Shown: positions 23,801 to 37,229 of the stretch, one piece after another
Numbering within the stretch: position 1 is the first letter of the stretch
How the letters are laid out: every line of letters starts with the position of its first letter
Assembly: GCF_003369915.1 (NCBI RefSeq)
Contig: NC_046676.1
Coordinates: 21,434,001-21,498,000, forward strand
DNA: 64,000 nt
Direction: 5' to 3'
Source: Drosophila miranda
Lineage: Eukaryota; Arthropoda; Insecta; Diptera; Drosophilidae
Translations under genes and position numbers: made by a program
The notes under the pieces: generated by a model
Told to the model about the DNA's origin: nothing
Databases searched by the model: none
The model's input: the letters and a program-made list of their open reading frames with translations, nothing else

Positions 23801-26800
23801 AATGTGGCAGACATGCGACGCCTCGTCGCGTTCTTATATGCGATAATAAACGACCATTATTTGTAGTTAAAAACATTTTAGAAAAAAACAAGGTGTGAAG
23901 CCCAAGAGTGCGCCCCAGCAGCAACCCGATCATTTCGGTGTAGGCGTTGTCGTTGCCCCACTCCCCATCTCTTGCATAAATTTGTCTGATAAAATTTTCA
24001 ATGAGCCGCTGACGCTGGAGCGGCTGCAATTTCGTTTGAAATATTGCGGCCATATGATATTTCAATTTTCAATTAGTGACTCCAAAATCTGTCGACACGC
24101 GGGCCGACGAGCACCGAAGACAGGGGGGCGGAAAAGACCAAAAACTTTGCGTGGTTTCAAATGAATTTGCTTGTTATTTTGTTGCTGTTGTTATAAGGCC
24201 CAACATTGTGGGTCAAAGAGTCAGGATTGTGACGCATGCAACGTCGCGTCGGCTGCAGCTTTCAGCTTTGGGTGAAACTCCATTGCGACCCGTGGCTCCC
24301 CTCTCCTTCCTCTCGTTGCAGTACGAGTATTTCGCCAGACCAGAGATACCCCCAGAGATACACAAAGCGAAATGAAGTTAATGTCCGCTTTCAGTCTGTT
24401 ACACTTTCGTTTTTCAATCATTTATAATCCTGTAAAAATAGCAGAGATTGGCATAAAAGAAGACGTGAAAAATGGGACAAACTTGTGCACTCTCGAAATT
24501 GGGCACTTTTAGAGGTATTATTAGCATAAATATGAGTAGAATAAACTGTTATTACTATTCATAGTATAATGAATATTTGTTGGAGCTGTTGCCGCAATAG
24601 TCGACGAACTGTGGTGAATTACCACCAATAGCAGTCTGATCTTTTAAGCAGAAGCAAGAAATCTCATCTATGGGCAGAATCCCTCCCAACATTCATCATC
24701 CAATGGGGACCCCCTTTTTTTCCGTTCACTTTTGCTCGACAAATGCGTGCCAAAAGAGTGGCAACTTATTTTTTTGCCACGCTGTGACAAAAAGTGTGAC
24801 CCAAAAAGTGGGAAATAATTTATTTATTTGTTTGCCAGCCAGAGGCTTTACCTTATTTTATTTACTTATTTATTTATTACACTTTTCGCACAATTAACTG
24901 CAATGATTTTTTGGTTTTTGAGAGCACTGTTTCATGGCTAAACGATGCCGAAGGCGCTGAAAGGTGTCAAGAGGAGAGTACTTGTGCGTGTGCTTGAACA
25001 TTTAATTAATTAATTGATTGCTGACACATTGGCCTGGCCCTAAAAACAATTAACTCCAATATGACCTTCGTCTTTGCAGATACTTCCAGCTATTATTTCC
25101 CATCACAAAACCGATTTGTGCCATCTTCTGGTGCCTTTCCCCGACAGCAGCAGCAGTCGCTGGGTAACTTCCGCGGCAGCTCCGGAGGATTCTCCCCAGG
25201 CTCTCCAGGCTCCTACCAGGAGCAGCTCCTATTCATAGCCAATGAGAATGGCGCCAAACAGGTGCCGGCCGCTGCTGGCAGTTCGCCTTTCGGATCGCCA
25301 TTTGGCGGCACCCCACAGTTTGCGGTAAGTTTTTGCTACAAAATTCCAATTCAAATTCAATTTTGTTCGTAGTTTACTATGCATTTCCTTATGTGGTGTT
25401 GTGCCCGTAAGTGGGGAGAGGGTGGTACCAATTATGTTGGCTTTTTCGTTGGCTCCAGGCACGCCAATACCAACGCCAAGCCAAAAACGAAATCAAATCA
25501 AATCGAATTCGAGGTTTGGTTTCCTTTCACATGCCACATACGGGTGAAATATGATTTAGTTATTGGATGGATTTCTTTTGCAATCCAGACGAGAATGCAA
25601 CTGGAGATGGGAAACGGTTGCAGGCAGGCTTTTGGATATCGATGGCACGCGACTTTTCTCTTGCAATTTCCGTAGTCGAAACGCAGCCCAGGGGCATCCA
25701 AATAAACACTCAAATCAAACTGCGGACATAAAATAGTTGCGTGAGAGAAATGGCGGTGGCCATCGCACCCCCAGGCGTACGTACGCGTACTTTCACTTGA
25801 CCAAAGACAAACAAAGCGAATCGGCTTCTGCATATCAACGAATCAGCAAGTAATTCCCGACTATTGTTGAATATTCAAAGCTTCGAATGCACTGCAGAGT
25901 GGTGGAGTGGAGGTGGAGTGGAGGTGGAGGAAGGTAGGGGGGGACCGTGCAGCGTGTTTCTTAATTGAAAAAAGTGTAAATTCATATTGTTTATTACCAG
26001 CTTCTTCAAATGCCGATGAGCACGCACATTGCCGTCTGCTTCCAGTTTTGGCCCTAAATTGAAATGCTTTCCGTGAGGGCCCAGAGTGGCAGAATGCAGG
26101 AGGGAGGGCGGCAGGCTGTGGATAAGACGGAGCACTCAGCAAGAGGTCTGGAACTGGAGCTCCACTGATTTGCCTAATGGAACTGACTTCTTTATGGCTT
26201 GCTGCTTGGCGTGGCCCAGACAAAAACTCAATTAACTTGGCCCTCGGTCAGATGCAGCCTCTTGATTGTAGGCCTCTGGCACCGAAATAGATAGAAAGAG
26301 AGAGAGAGAGAGAGTTGATGAATGAAGACAGGCCGAAGAAGATGCAGCAGATGCATAGTGTTCCTGGATAGATCCTTGCTTAGATGGCACTTCATTTGTT
26401 TCGATTATCATCAGCGCATAATGGAAAAGAGCGATTCATTCGAATGACTGAATGGCTGATTGGCCCCCGCCTCACTGTTGGTCCAAGGGGAAAGTCCAGT
26501 GCAATAAACCCAAACCCCTCGTCTTCTTCGTCGGCCATATGCTTTCCACATACCCAACTTACCACTCGTACGTGAGCGGAGCTTTCATAGTTTCATTATG
26601 CTATCCATATTGACAAATGTCTTAGAAAATTTGTGTGCTTATAATTTCCCCTGGCGTCCAACGACTGACGACTGGCGATCGCTTTCTTCTTTACCATTAA
26701 CCATTAACCATCTACCACAAAGCACACACGATACCACACGGCTAATGCAGCTCCAGCAGACCAACTGTTGACAATGGAAGAGTGAAATTTTTGATCCGAG

Positions 26801-29800
26801 ATCATTTGCAGAGTAGCGAACGGATCCCACACTCCCCTCCTCACAGGCGAGAAGGTGTCGGATGGCGCTGGGACTGTCTGTTAATCAGAGTAGGTCCAAC
26901 GATGCCGCATTTCCCCAGTGCCTGTGGGCTGGGGAGAAAATCTTTGGCCCACAAATGGCTGCCAGCTATCGGTGGAGTAGGAGAGCTCTGATGCGTAAAC
27001 GGCTCCGCCAAGAAGCGGAAAAATAAATGCATTGAAATGCGCCTTTTAGCAACAAAACTCGCGTTTTGTATGCAATTTGCTTAACAGAGCACAACTTCAA
27101 CTTCAGAAACCTCTCCCAGCCAATGCAGCTCCAACTTCAGTTCGGAGCTGGGGCACAGACTTTCAAAAAAACCAAATCCACATCCAAACAATACTAATAA
27201 GTAATAATGGATAACAACGAGAGCAGCAAGTACTTTGGGGCGAAACTGGCATGGTATGCGACTGGAACGGGGACGGGGACTGGATAATTAGTGAGTCGTT
27301 GAATATCGGAACGACCTTGATACACTTCAATCAAATATTTCCAATCGATTTTCATTGTTTGCTGCAGCTTTCGACGTCGATTTCATATCCAAAATCTGTC
27401 CAAAGCGCTTCGGCATTGTCTGCAGCACGTTGGGCAGGGGAGCGAGCCCTCCACAGTCCGATCATTCAAGTGCCAGACATGGTCAAGCCAAGATTACCAA
27501 CTTTGTCAACTTGAGGTGCTGCAGAGTCGCAGCTTAGGTCGAGCTTATGGTAGTTCTGTCACTTTACCGGACACTGGGACGGGGGTACTCCCCGAGAGTA
27601 TCAATCTAAGACCTCACCTCTATCAAAGTCGAACCTGTGTCAGCTTACCTTACTCTTCGGATCAATTTTGTAAGAGTACATATATTATAGATCGCTTTAA
27701 ATGTTAGACACACATTTGCATCTTTCTAGAAACGATGCTGATTCATAAATGAATGGGTCATTGTAAATTCCAGACAAGAATGCAAATCAGATAAAAGAGG
27801 GAAGAATACCTACAAAAAAGAAGTCCCCAGTATCCAGTTAACCAAATTAATTTAAAGATTGCGGAGGGGGTTTCCTCTAAATAAAGAAATGACAGCTCTC
27901 TTGAGCAAGAAAGAGAGAGAGAGGATGCTCTTTCAAAAGATCTCATTCTGCTTGCAGTTTTTATCAACTATTGGTATCATTCGACAAACCCCACACAAAA
28001 TGCCAACTAACTAATTTACTGACCAGCTTTGCCTCAGCATTAACCCAACACAATGTTTTTCCACAGAAATCGCCACCGAATCGCCAGTCGGACTATTACG
28101 ATATCTCGCCACGCCCCTTCGGAGTGCCCGCCGGGGCAGCAGCTGCAGGCGGCGTTGGTGCAACGTCCGCGTCGTCGTCCACGGGACTGACCAACGGCTT
28201 CACACGCTCCAAGGCGATACGCAACGGCAGCGGCGGCTCAGGGAACAGCCTGAGCGGCGGCTTCCAGCCCCAGACGCAGCGCATCAATGTGCCCCACCAG
28301 CAGACGCAGTTTCTGGCCCACTTCAGTGAGGTAAGGAGACCGGAGAAGAAGGGAAAGCGAATAGAGAAGTGGATCGCATCGCTGTTTGGATCGGTTCGGG
28401 AAAGTAAAAGCAATTTCAATTGGAATAACAAGAAACACAGAAACCCAAACACAAACAGAAACAGAAACAGAAAACAGAAACAATTTCGTTTTTGGCATTG
28501 CATAAGAGCTAACAAAACAATTGGCTCTGCTCTGATTTTGGCCAATATCAGGCTTCGGCTCGGCTCGGTGTCGGAGTTGGAGTTGGAATGGCTGGAAGCC
28601 ATTTCTGCTCTTACGTGACTTCCAACCGCTAAATGTTTTGGGGCAGGCCGAAAAAAGAGACTTCAGAACCAGTTCGTTTCGGCACGGGTCGGGTCTCTTT
28701 TTGCCTAGATTTCAACAATATTGTATATAGCTGAAACCCACAAAAAAGTTCAATCGAATTATGGCAAAAATATATGTTACCTTTCACCCGAACAACATTA
28801 CATTCCACGATCCCCCACTAATGTTTTTGGCAAAAGCAAACCACAGAAATGTTTATCAAGGGGGCTCTTCGGCAGTTTTGTTTTGTTTGTTTATATGTTT
28901 TCAAGATGTTTCTGTTTACTCAATAAATATTTACACTTTTGAGAGGGTATACCCGTACTATTGCAGTATACGACTACTTATACCACATCCGTCCACCTGT
29001 TGTTTCTTTGTTAACCAGTTTCGTAGCTTTAAAGAGGCTGAGCCCTCTCTTTGCTGCAGTCACAGCCGCAAGTACAGGATCTCTAAGATATAGAACGGAA
29101 CAAGTCCTTTCATTCTTCAAATAAACCCCTGGCTTTCTACTTTAATGGCATTCATACATTTTAGTCTTTAAGGGTAATCTAGAGTGCTGTCTTCCCATCC
29201 CATCTAATTTCGTAATTTTTTCATTTACTTCAAAAATCTTCAAACATTTTGTAATTGAAATGTCAAAGCGGGGGAAAAGATCTCTGCCTGCCCTCATCAT
29301 TGTTCCGCCGCTCTCTTTCTCTTCGTGTTTTAGGTGCCCCCACATAAATTTCTCAGTTTAATTGCCGCAATTTGTTTGGGGCCATTCGAGCGAAAGTGTT
29401 GCCGTGATTAATGCTGGCTCAAATATCAAATCAGCTCACGATTAAGCGACAATAATGGCACTGCCAGTGGGCGCCCGATCTGTCATTAGTGGAAATGAAT
29501 TGGCTGAAGACTCAATCATGATCAATCTGTGAATGTGAGCATACTGTTCATCCTCTGCATTCTCATTCTTCATGGGGCCCACATCGGGCCGTTCTCCATC
29601 GGGGGAACCTAGTTTTGGATTGGATGGCATTGCCAGTCGCCAATAATCTGCGAGGCAATATATTGGGCAACCTGCGGAGAGGAAACCGTCGGAAAAGTCC
29701 CCAGTCGGAACCCCAGAGCTGCAGACAGTTGGAGGTTGCCTTCACATAAAAATTAAATAAATACGAGCGCATAAATTATGGACAGCTCCAGGGGATGAAA

Positions 29801-32800
29801 AGGGGGGATGGTGAGAGGCAAATTTGCACAAAACACTTTAGACAAATTTTGGAGAATCAGTTGAATGGCTCGGATGAGGGCTAGGGGCCGTGGCAGGAGG
29901 CAGGGGGCTGCACCTGAGAAGAGTTCGCACGCAAAACAATTGACAGACGAACCGCAGCGCTGCGCAGAGATTGTGATGTTTCGTGTCCATGTCGAAACTG
30001 TAACAGTTTCCCATGACGACAACCGCAAGAGTCGAGGCTGTGAACGGTCTGGTGGCCTGGTCCGGGCTGCTCCGTAATCCGTAACAATGCACTGGAGTTA
30101 CCTCCACGAATCTGCAATCCGTAGCTAACCTCCGCTCATCTCTGCATCTCCATCTCTCTCTTTGCAGAACGACAAGCGTCCGACGTCCAGCAATGCAGTC
30201 AGTCGTCCCTTTGGCAACGGCGGTGGGTTCTCGCCCACACGCACGCGCACACAGTCTCAGGCAACAGTCTCGTCCGTTTCCGAGTCTCCGGGCACCCCAG
30301 CGCCAAGTCCGTACAGGCCACGCAATCGCTACCAGCCCGGCAGCTCCACAGCCCCAACCACATCCACGACGGACAGCAGTGCGGAGGTGAGCAGCAAGCG
30401 GTACAATCGCTTTGGCAGCAACCGCTCCAAGGCGACGTCTACGACCACGACCACGCAGAACACACCCGCGGATCGGCCCAGCTTCGGACGCAAGTCGCCC
30501 AATCCCCGGCGGCCTGTGTTCATCAGTCGAGAGGTCAACGAGCCGCTGGCCGCAACCAGCAAGCGCCCCTTCAACTACAACAGCGCCAGCAGGCTGAAGC
30601 TGACACGCCCCACGGCCCGCACCACCAGCACCACAGAGAGCGCAGAGCAGGAGGAAGAGGATGAGGATGTGGATGAGGCCCCCTTGGAGCAGGAGCTGGA
30701 AGAAGAGGTAGACAGCGGAGAGCAGTACGAGCAGGAGTCTGGGGAACGGCCAGAAGATCACTCTGAGTCGTCCAGTTTGGAGAAGCTGCCGCTCCAGGAG
30801 GAGGGAGAGGTAACCCCAGTGATAGTCGCCCAGAACGAAGCTGCCATCCCCGAAACGGTAACCCAAAATGAGGAGGATGCGGACTCGTCCAGCACCAGCA
30901 GCACCGAAGAGTCCCAGACCGATTCGTCGGAGACCACAAGCTCCAGTGAAGGCACCACCACCCTGCCCGCCAGTAATGACTATGAGTACGCAGAGGATGA
31001 GGAAAAGGAGAAGGAGAAGGCTACCACACCAATGCCCCTGGAGAGTGAATCCACCGAAGAGATTCTGGTGGAGGGCACCACGGAACTGCCAGTGCCAGAG
31101 ATCATTCCCAACCAGGAGCTGGCTCCTGTCACTCCCAGGCAGTCGGAAGCAGCCAATCCTAAGCAGGAGGATCTTCATTCTCACACCCCCAATGATAAGG
31201 CCAAGGAGACGTCATCCAAGCAGGAGGAAGAATCCGAGTCATCCGATTACGATGACGAAGAGGGTCTCGGCGAGGGCGAGGAGTACGAGTACGAGGATGA
31301 GGAAACGGGCGAGCCAGATCCCGAGGATTCCACCAGTGAGATAGAAACGCAGCACTCCAGCTCCAGCTCTAGGCCAACGACCAGCAGCGAGCACGAGGAA
31401 GAGCGCGAGGTCATCTCCGTGGTGACTACCAAGAGCGTGGTCAATGGCTCAACAGTGCTTCCGGCTCCGGTAACGCCGAGTATACCCACGGATGAGGGCA
31501 AGCCAGAAGAGGTCCAGACAGAGGAGGAGGTCACAGATCCAGATCTTCAAAAGGAAAACCTGCCTGCGAGCAGGGACACTGCCAATGCCACCGAGAACTA
31601 TGTCGTAGTGGCATCGATACAGCCAAGCCGGAGCATCAACGGAGCCCGCTTTCTGCCCTTCCCGGCCATCGAGCAGGAGGAGACCAAGCAGACGCTCTCC
31701 GAGCTGGAGCGCAAGGTGCACTCCAAACAGCAGCAGCAGCAGCCCCCACAGAAGCAGCCCGAGAGCAGCGAGGAGTCGAGCACTTCCACCTCGTCCACAT
31801 CCACAGCCCCGCCACTGGCCGCCTCCACAGAGAGCATCATCGATAAACTGGACCGCGTGCAGTCGGAGCTGTCCAGCGGCCTGCTGTCCGGAAAGTATCC
31901 GATCATCAGCCAAATGGATTCCTCCACACCGGCCACGAGCACCACACTGGGATCCGGATCCGGATCAGGTCGATTTGCGCCGCACATCAGGAAGTTCCAG
32001 CCAAAGACCACGCCGGCTCCGAGCACCACGAGCAGTGGCAGCAGTCGGGTCAAGGTGCAGCACTTTGACGAAAGCGAAATGGATGAGCTGGCCGGCCTCC
32101 TGCCCGTCGGATTCAAGCCGAAGTCGAGCTACAAGAACCGGAAGATCACAACCACCACCTCCACGACAGAAGCGCCCGCCGTGGAGCCACCTAGGAAGCC
32201 AGGACGCAACAGCACCATCAGTCGGTCCTTCAAGAACGGTCAGGTCACAGTACAGGATGTGGCGTTGGCGGGTCTGCTGCCCAAGGGCTACAAGCCACCC
32301 AGGACAACAGCTAAAACCACCAGCACGACAACGACGACGACCAGTCCGGACGAGGGCAGCAGCAGCTCCAGTCTGGAGAGTCTCTTCAGTGGCGTCAAGT
32401 TCGAGGACAGCCTGGCCGCCCTCCTGCCCAAGGACTATAAAGTAAGGGGCACCCCGCGACCCGCCTTCACGACTGTGGACGACATCTCCAAGTTCCTGCC
32501 ACCCGGCTTCAAGCTGAACAGCACCACCGTTGCGACGACCACGCCTCGATCCCATCCCGTGGCCGTGCCTTTCGATGATCTGAGCAAGTTCTTGCCTCCT
32601 GGCTACAAAGCGCCCACCAAGGAGAAGGCCGACGCCGTCCCCAAGCTGCCCGAAGGTGTGAAACCCATCAAAATAGAGGATCTGAGCGCTCTCCTACCGC
32701 CTGGGTTCAAGCTGAACGAGACCGCCAAGGCGGACACTTCGAGCGACGAGGATCTGCTGGCCTCCCTGCTACCCCCGGGATTCAAGTCACCGAAGGTACA

Positions 32801-34551
32801 TTCCGCCTCCACCTCAACCTCCACCTCCACTACGACAAATAAGCCCAAGGCGGTGGCGTCAAGCACCACTGAAGCGCCAGCAAGCGAAGGAAGCGGCCTA
32901 AAGGTAGTCTTCCCAAAGGGCTTTCATAAGCGTCTCGGATCCCATCGCCTGACCACGCCGCACCCCGGAAATGATGGCCAGGCTGATGCAGTCACGCCCT
33001 CATCGGACGGAACCCCGCCGGTGGTCATCAAAAAGGGTCCACCCACGCGAGCCACCACGGAGTTCACCGGCTGGCCCACACCGCCCACCACCCCGCTGTC
33101 CATCGAGAAGCTGAATGCCCAGACAATCAACTTTGAGGATCTGCTAACGCCCAGCGCGAGCAGCAGCACCACCAGCACCAGCACATCGACAACGAGCACC
33201 ACGACAACGACAACGCCGCGGCCGACAAAGCCGGGACACTGCACGGCCGACTGTGATCTGGCGGCCACCATCAAGATCATCGACGGCGTGGCCTGGAAAC
33301 CCGAGCTCCTGGATCACAACACGCTCGAGTGGAAGAATCTGGCCCACGAGCTGGAGGCGCAGGTAGGTGTCGCCCTCCGTTCTTTGCCTTCATCTGTTGA
33401 ATGCTCACTGCTCGTTCCTCTCCTTTCAGCTAAATGAAGTGTACTCCAGCGCCGATCAGCTGAACAAGTGGTACAAGAAGGTGCGCATCGATAGCTTCAG
33501 CAAGGGCAGTGTGCTGGTCGACTACTACGTGGAGCTGGCCAACATAACGGAGGACGTGGACACGCAGGAGATCCGGCAGCTGTTCCACGATGCGCTAACC
33601 AAACCTGTGGCACCTGCGCTGCCCGACAAAGATGCCGAGGAGAATGAGACGGACAGCGTGTCCGGGCCGCAGGAGGAGCAACTAGTCACGGCCAGCTATC
33701 AGATGGGCAAATATATCATTGATCCGGTGGCCACCGATTTTAGTGGTAAGTAGTTGGACATCGCAGCTCTCTGAACGCAAGCCAATCCTTTCCGTTTCCC
33801 TTCAGTCATAGCCAAGAACTTGAACACAAATGTGGAGTTTGCAGAGGAGGATCTGCTCATTCCCCAATGGGCCATAGTCGTGATTGTGATTGGAGTTGGT
33901 TCCCTGGTCTTTGTCATCATCTTTGGCGTCACAGTGGTAAGTCGCACGTTGATTGTTCTGGGCTCCACTAAACCCATGCCCATTTTCAGCTGCTCAATCG
34001 TCAGAAGAGGGCCAAGAAGACGCCGATTCCCTTGACCAATGATATGCTGAACGAACTGAAGGTCAACCACATGGGTGGTGCGGACAACTACGGTGTGGAT
34101 GACTTCTACAACATTGATGATCCCTGGAACGATACCAAGCAGCCGATAAAGCCGAAAGTAAGTCGAGTGCCGTGCTCTATTTCTACCACCCATTCTTATA
34201 CTTTCAATTGTTCCTTTGCAGCGCTTTACCAATTCGATGCACGGCAGTAATAGCTCCAACATTTACGACAGCTGGCGCTCCACCCGTCATCCGCACAGCA
34301 ATGCAGACTATTTCTATGACCAGCAGCCGACGTACTCGCAGAAGGGTGACTCCCTGAAGCGGCCGCATCATGGCCACCAGTATCCCACCCATACCCATCA
34401 GCAGCAACAGCACCAGCAGCATCCGCAGCAGAATCAGCAGGCATATGGCCACCAATATCCGGATGCCTTTGCCGATGCCCACCAGATGTACAGCTATAAC
34501 AATCATGCGAGTCGGACGCGCTATTCGCGCGACTACGATCCCGATTTCTAG
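20813..34551 (+). CDS. Large mucin-like SEA-domain transmembrane protein
   Basis: Eight coding exons join in phase: 20813-20873, 25080-25324, 28067-28330, 30168-33362, 33430-33745, 33806-33936, 33990-34157 and 34222-34551, giving about 1569 aa. Exon 1 encodes a clean signal peptide (MFLLSLSFALVLITSA) and ends in phase 1, as exon 2 requires. The ectodomain is rich in Ser, Thr, Pro and Glu. Seven repeats of the form LLPPGFK or LLPKGYK lie at about residues 825-1060. A SEA domain follows (GVAWKPELL to VELANITE), with FSKGSVLVDYY carrying the G-S-V autocleavage pattern near residue 1281. One membrane helix (WAIVVIVIGVGSLVFVIIFG, about 1378-1402) precedes a 165-residue cytoplasmic tail rich in His, Gln and Tyr. 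The likely role is apical or cuticle-facing surface protection or adhesion, an inference from the architecture. I do not know its fly name. Exon 1 is the least certain part. Confidence 0.82.
20874..25079. other. Intron 1 of the mucin-like gene
   Basis: A 4.2-kb intron with donor AAAA|GTGAGT and acceptor CTTTGCAG. It contains AAGCAGTGCTTT-type words repeated at 21233-21310 and again at 23537-23575. I see no nested gene; the open frames inside are short and unsupported. Confidence 0.6.
25325..28066. other. Intron 2 of the mucin-like gene
   Basis: A 2.7-kb intron between a GTAAGT donor and a TTTTTCCACAG acceptor. It contains a GA tract near 26296-26316 and no supported gene. Confidence 0.65.
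28331..30167. other. Intron 3 of the mucin-like gene
   Basis: A 1.8-kb intron from GTAAGG to CTCTTTGCAG. It includes an AAACAGAAACAG-type repeat near 28446-28482. No nested gene is seen. Confidence 0.65.
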
Positions 34552-35079
34552 TTAAGCCACCGACTACACTACACTACACTGCCCATCCACGCACTAGCTT
34601 TAGTAACTTGCGAACGATTTTGTGTTGTGTTGTGTTGTAACTTAATAGCCTAAAGTATCATAGTACTTACATATAATGCTGCTACTACATACTCGTATTT
34701 ATCGTACAGTACTGCAGTACAGTCTGCTGGCTTGGCTCAAAAGTCGTCCCGCTTTTCTGTACCCACAGCCAGAGGTACGGCATTCTAAATAGAGCTGCTA
34801 TATCTGGATGCGATGTAATGCGATAAAGCTATTTTAGATGATACAGAATAGAACTTGGGGTCGTATCCCCGGAAAATAAATAGTCATGCACTCTTAGTTA
34901 ATCCTAGCTCGTAACTGAAAAGTAGATGTATGTATCTAGTACATAAACTAAATATATTTTCTATAGATTGTATTATTTAATATACTACGGCGGCTTGCTA
35001 CTAATAATGTCTAAATTTAGACAATTAAATAAATCTTAAAGAATATTCAATTTGCAGCAGAAAAAATAAAAAATGGATT
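34552..35079. other. 3' UTR and downstream region of the mucin-like gene
   Basis: Runs of CTACA and TTGTG repeats near 34568-34640 are followed by AT-rich DNA. The best polyadenylation signal is ATTAAATAAA near 35025, about 475 bp after the stop codon. Confidence 0.5.
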
Positions 35080-35152
35080 TGCCGAAACCCGGGATTGAAC
35101 CGGGGACCTTTAGATCTTCAGTCTAACGCTCTCCCAACTGAGCTATTTCGGC
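35080..35152 (-). tRNA. tRNA-Phe: tRNA-Phe (GAA)
   Basis: The minus strand reads GCCGAAATAGCTCAGTTGG at its 5' end, GAA in the anticodon loop (ACTGAAGATC) and GGTTCAATCC in the T loop. The 73-nt cloverleaf is closed by GCCGAAA/TTTCGGC and the discriminator is A. There is no intron. A T-rich Pol III stop lies just downstream on the minus strand (A tracts at 35059-35073 on the plus strand). It is one of three identical copies. Confidence 0.97.
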
Positions 35153-35383
35153 GGATGTTCATTGAAAGACCAATGTTCTTGTGAAAAGAAGCAGATTGGT
35201 TTCTAGTTTAAGCAGTTTTGCAGCACTGCTTTAGAACAAGCCTAATTTCCCCTTGGTAAAAAAAATACTACCAAAATGCTTTTTGTTTGACTGAGTTGTT
35301 TTGCCAAAACTTAATACAAATATGGAAAATAGTAAAAGAAAAGAATTAAATTTATTTTTTCTTAAAAGAAAAAAATAAGTATT

Positions 35384-35456
35384 TGCCGAAACCCGGGATT
35401 GAACCGGGGACCTTTAGATCTTCAGTCTAACGCTCTCCCAACTGAGCTATTTCGGC
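35384..35456 (-). tRNA. tRNA-Phe: tRNA-Phe (GAA), second copy
   Basis: This 73-nt gene is identical to the one at 35080-35152, with the same GAA anticodon and closed acceptor stem. Its flanks are unrelated to those of the other copies apart from A-rich terminator tracts on the low-coordinate side. Confidence 0.97.
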
Positions 35457-35582
35457 ACATGTTGAAGGTTTGCCAAATGACCAATTTCTCATTGGCGAAT
35501 TTTGCAAGGGTTTCAAAAATACTTATAAATATACATATGTATGTGCATCAATGAACACAAAATACAGAAAAAAAGATTTCAT

Positions 35583-35655
35583 TGCCGAAACCCGGGATTG
35601 AACCGGGGACCTTTAGATCTTCAGTCTAACGCTCTCCCAACTGAGCTATTTCGGC
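35583..35655 (-). tRNA. tRNA-Phe: tRNA-Phe (GAA), third copy
   Basis: This is the third identical 73-nt tRNA-Phe gene, again on the minus strand with an oligo-T terminator equivalent at 35569-35575. The cluster spans under 600 bp. Confidence 0.97.
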
Positions 35656-37229
35656 ATCTGCTTAATGTGCGACTAAAGTTGGCTTTTGTCAACCCACGCA
35701 TCGAGCGCCTTACAGATCTTTTCCCGTCGAGTGCTTGAATATTTAGTCACGATTCGTTTGAATGAAAATACATGGTTTATAAGGCTCATTTATTTATTAA
35801 CTTAATCCCTTTTGGTTATCGGAGCAAAGTCCTTGTCAATGTTTGCAGGGTTTCGGTTTCTGCTTCAGAAATCTTAGTGGTTCACATCCTAGAGCTCGCT
35901 AAAGCTAAAAGTTAACGATCGATTTGTGTTGTATCTTGTTTAGGGCTAGGTTCTATATAAATCAATAGAGTTTTCACATATGCAATACACATTTCGGGCT
36001 GTATGGTGGGCTCGGGAATGGGGGTGGGGAGGCTATGGGGCGGGGGCTCTTAAATAACTACCAATTGTTGTTTCGCTTCAATTAAAGATTAAAGACAGTT
36101 AAAAATTTTCACTAATATCACCTTCTAGAAATTTGTCCAATTCGTTGCGATTAAAAATTGATGTAAATATGTGTGTATATGTAATACATATTATGTATGC
36201 GATTTGATCCGTAATTGTTTTGATTTTGGCATGAATGGCGAACCGAACCGGGCGAAACAAAAGGACAACGAAATGTCTATGGAAATGAAAAGCAACACAA
36301 CATATAATTGAATTTAAATAATTTGCATTTATTTAAAAAATAATTAATTTACGAGTTGAGTAATTTTTCAAGTTTTTTGATTTGCCATCGTATTGTGTTG
36401 TGAATTCTTATTAAATAATAATGCGTGTGAGTCGATGAGTGTATGTGTGGTGTGGGGTGGGGTGTGGTGTGGTGTGTATATTTAAGGACAATTTAAACAA
36501 TAATTAAAAACTTAGCAGTGAATTCTCGATTGGTTTTTATAAATGTACAAAATGTAATTAATAAACATCAAAAACTATATATTTTAAACTAAACAAAAGC
36601 ACAGAGAATTGCCGGTCCAATGCCTACAATTAATTAAAATTTGTTTTTAATGCCTAATTATCAACTATGATATATGTATAATCAATGTATATTTTATGTA
36701 TAATTGGTTTCGTAATATTTTAAACTACAATTTATAACATGCGCCACGACGTAAACGAACAAAGGCCCTGGGTTGGGGGAAGAGGGATGCCAATAATGGA
36801 CAGAAGATAGAAATACAGATGTATATATAATATATAAACGCTTTATGGGAGGGAGGTGTGAGTGTGGGTGTATATATATTATGTATATATTTATATATAT
36901 AAATGTATATGTGTATATGCACTTGGTAACTATGTATAAGATGAGAGTCCGTACATACTCGCTAAATAATTGATTTTCAACTGCAAAAAGCGCAGCGCAC
37001 ACACGATTGAACAGCAACAAACAAATTATATAGAAACAAAAGGTATGTGGAATCAGCAGGGATCAGGGTCCCTAGATTTTTGATATAAGCGTCGCGTTCT
37101 CCTCGCATGCGCTTTTTTGTATATGTATATGTTGGTGTATATTTATTTATAGGTGCCTATGTATTTGCATATGCGTGGATGTGGGGGTGTGGGGGATTTT
37201 ATCTCTGGATTCTATCGATCGCTTGGTCC
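35656..37229. other. Intergenic region including the Smurf 3' UTR
   Basis: AT-rich DNA with a GTGTGG-type low-complexity tract near 36443-36478 and TATATA tracts near 36820-36920. The right part is probably the Smurf 3' UTR; a minus-strand AATAAA equivalent (TTTATT) occurs near 36329. No further gene is seen. Confidence 0.5.

Noticed and set aside
29838-31184. 448-codon minus-strand open frame overlapping the largest exon of the mucin-like gene
   Set aside because: It is an antisense shadow of the GC-rich exon 30168-33362; it shows no family motif, and the plus-strand frame has coherent domains and splice phases.
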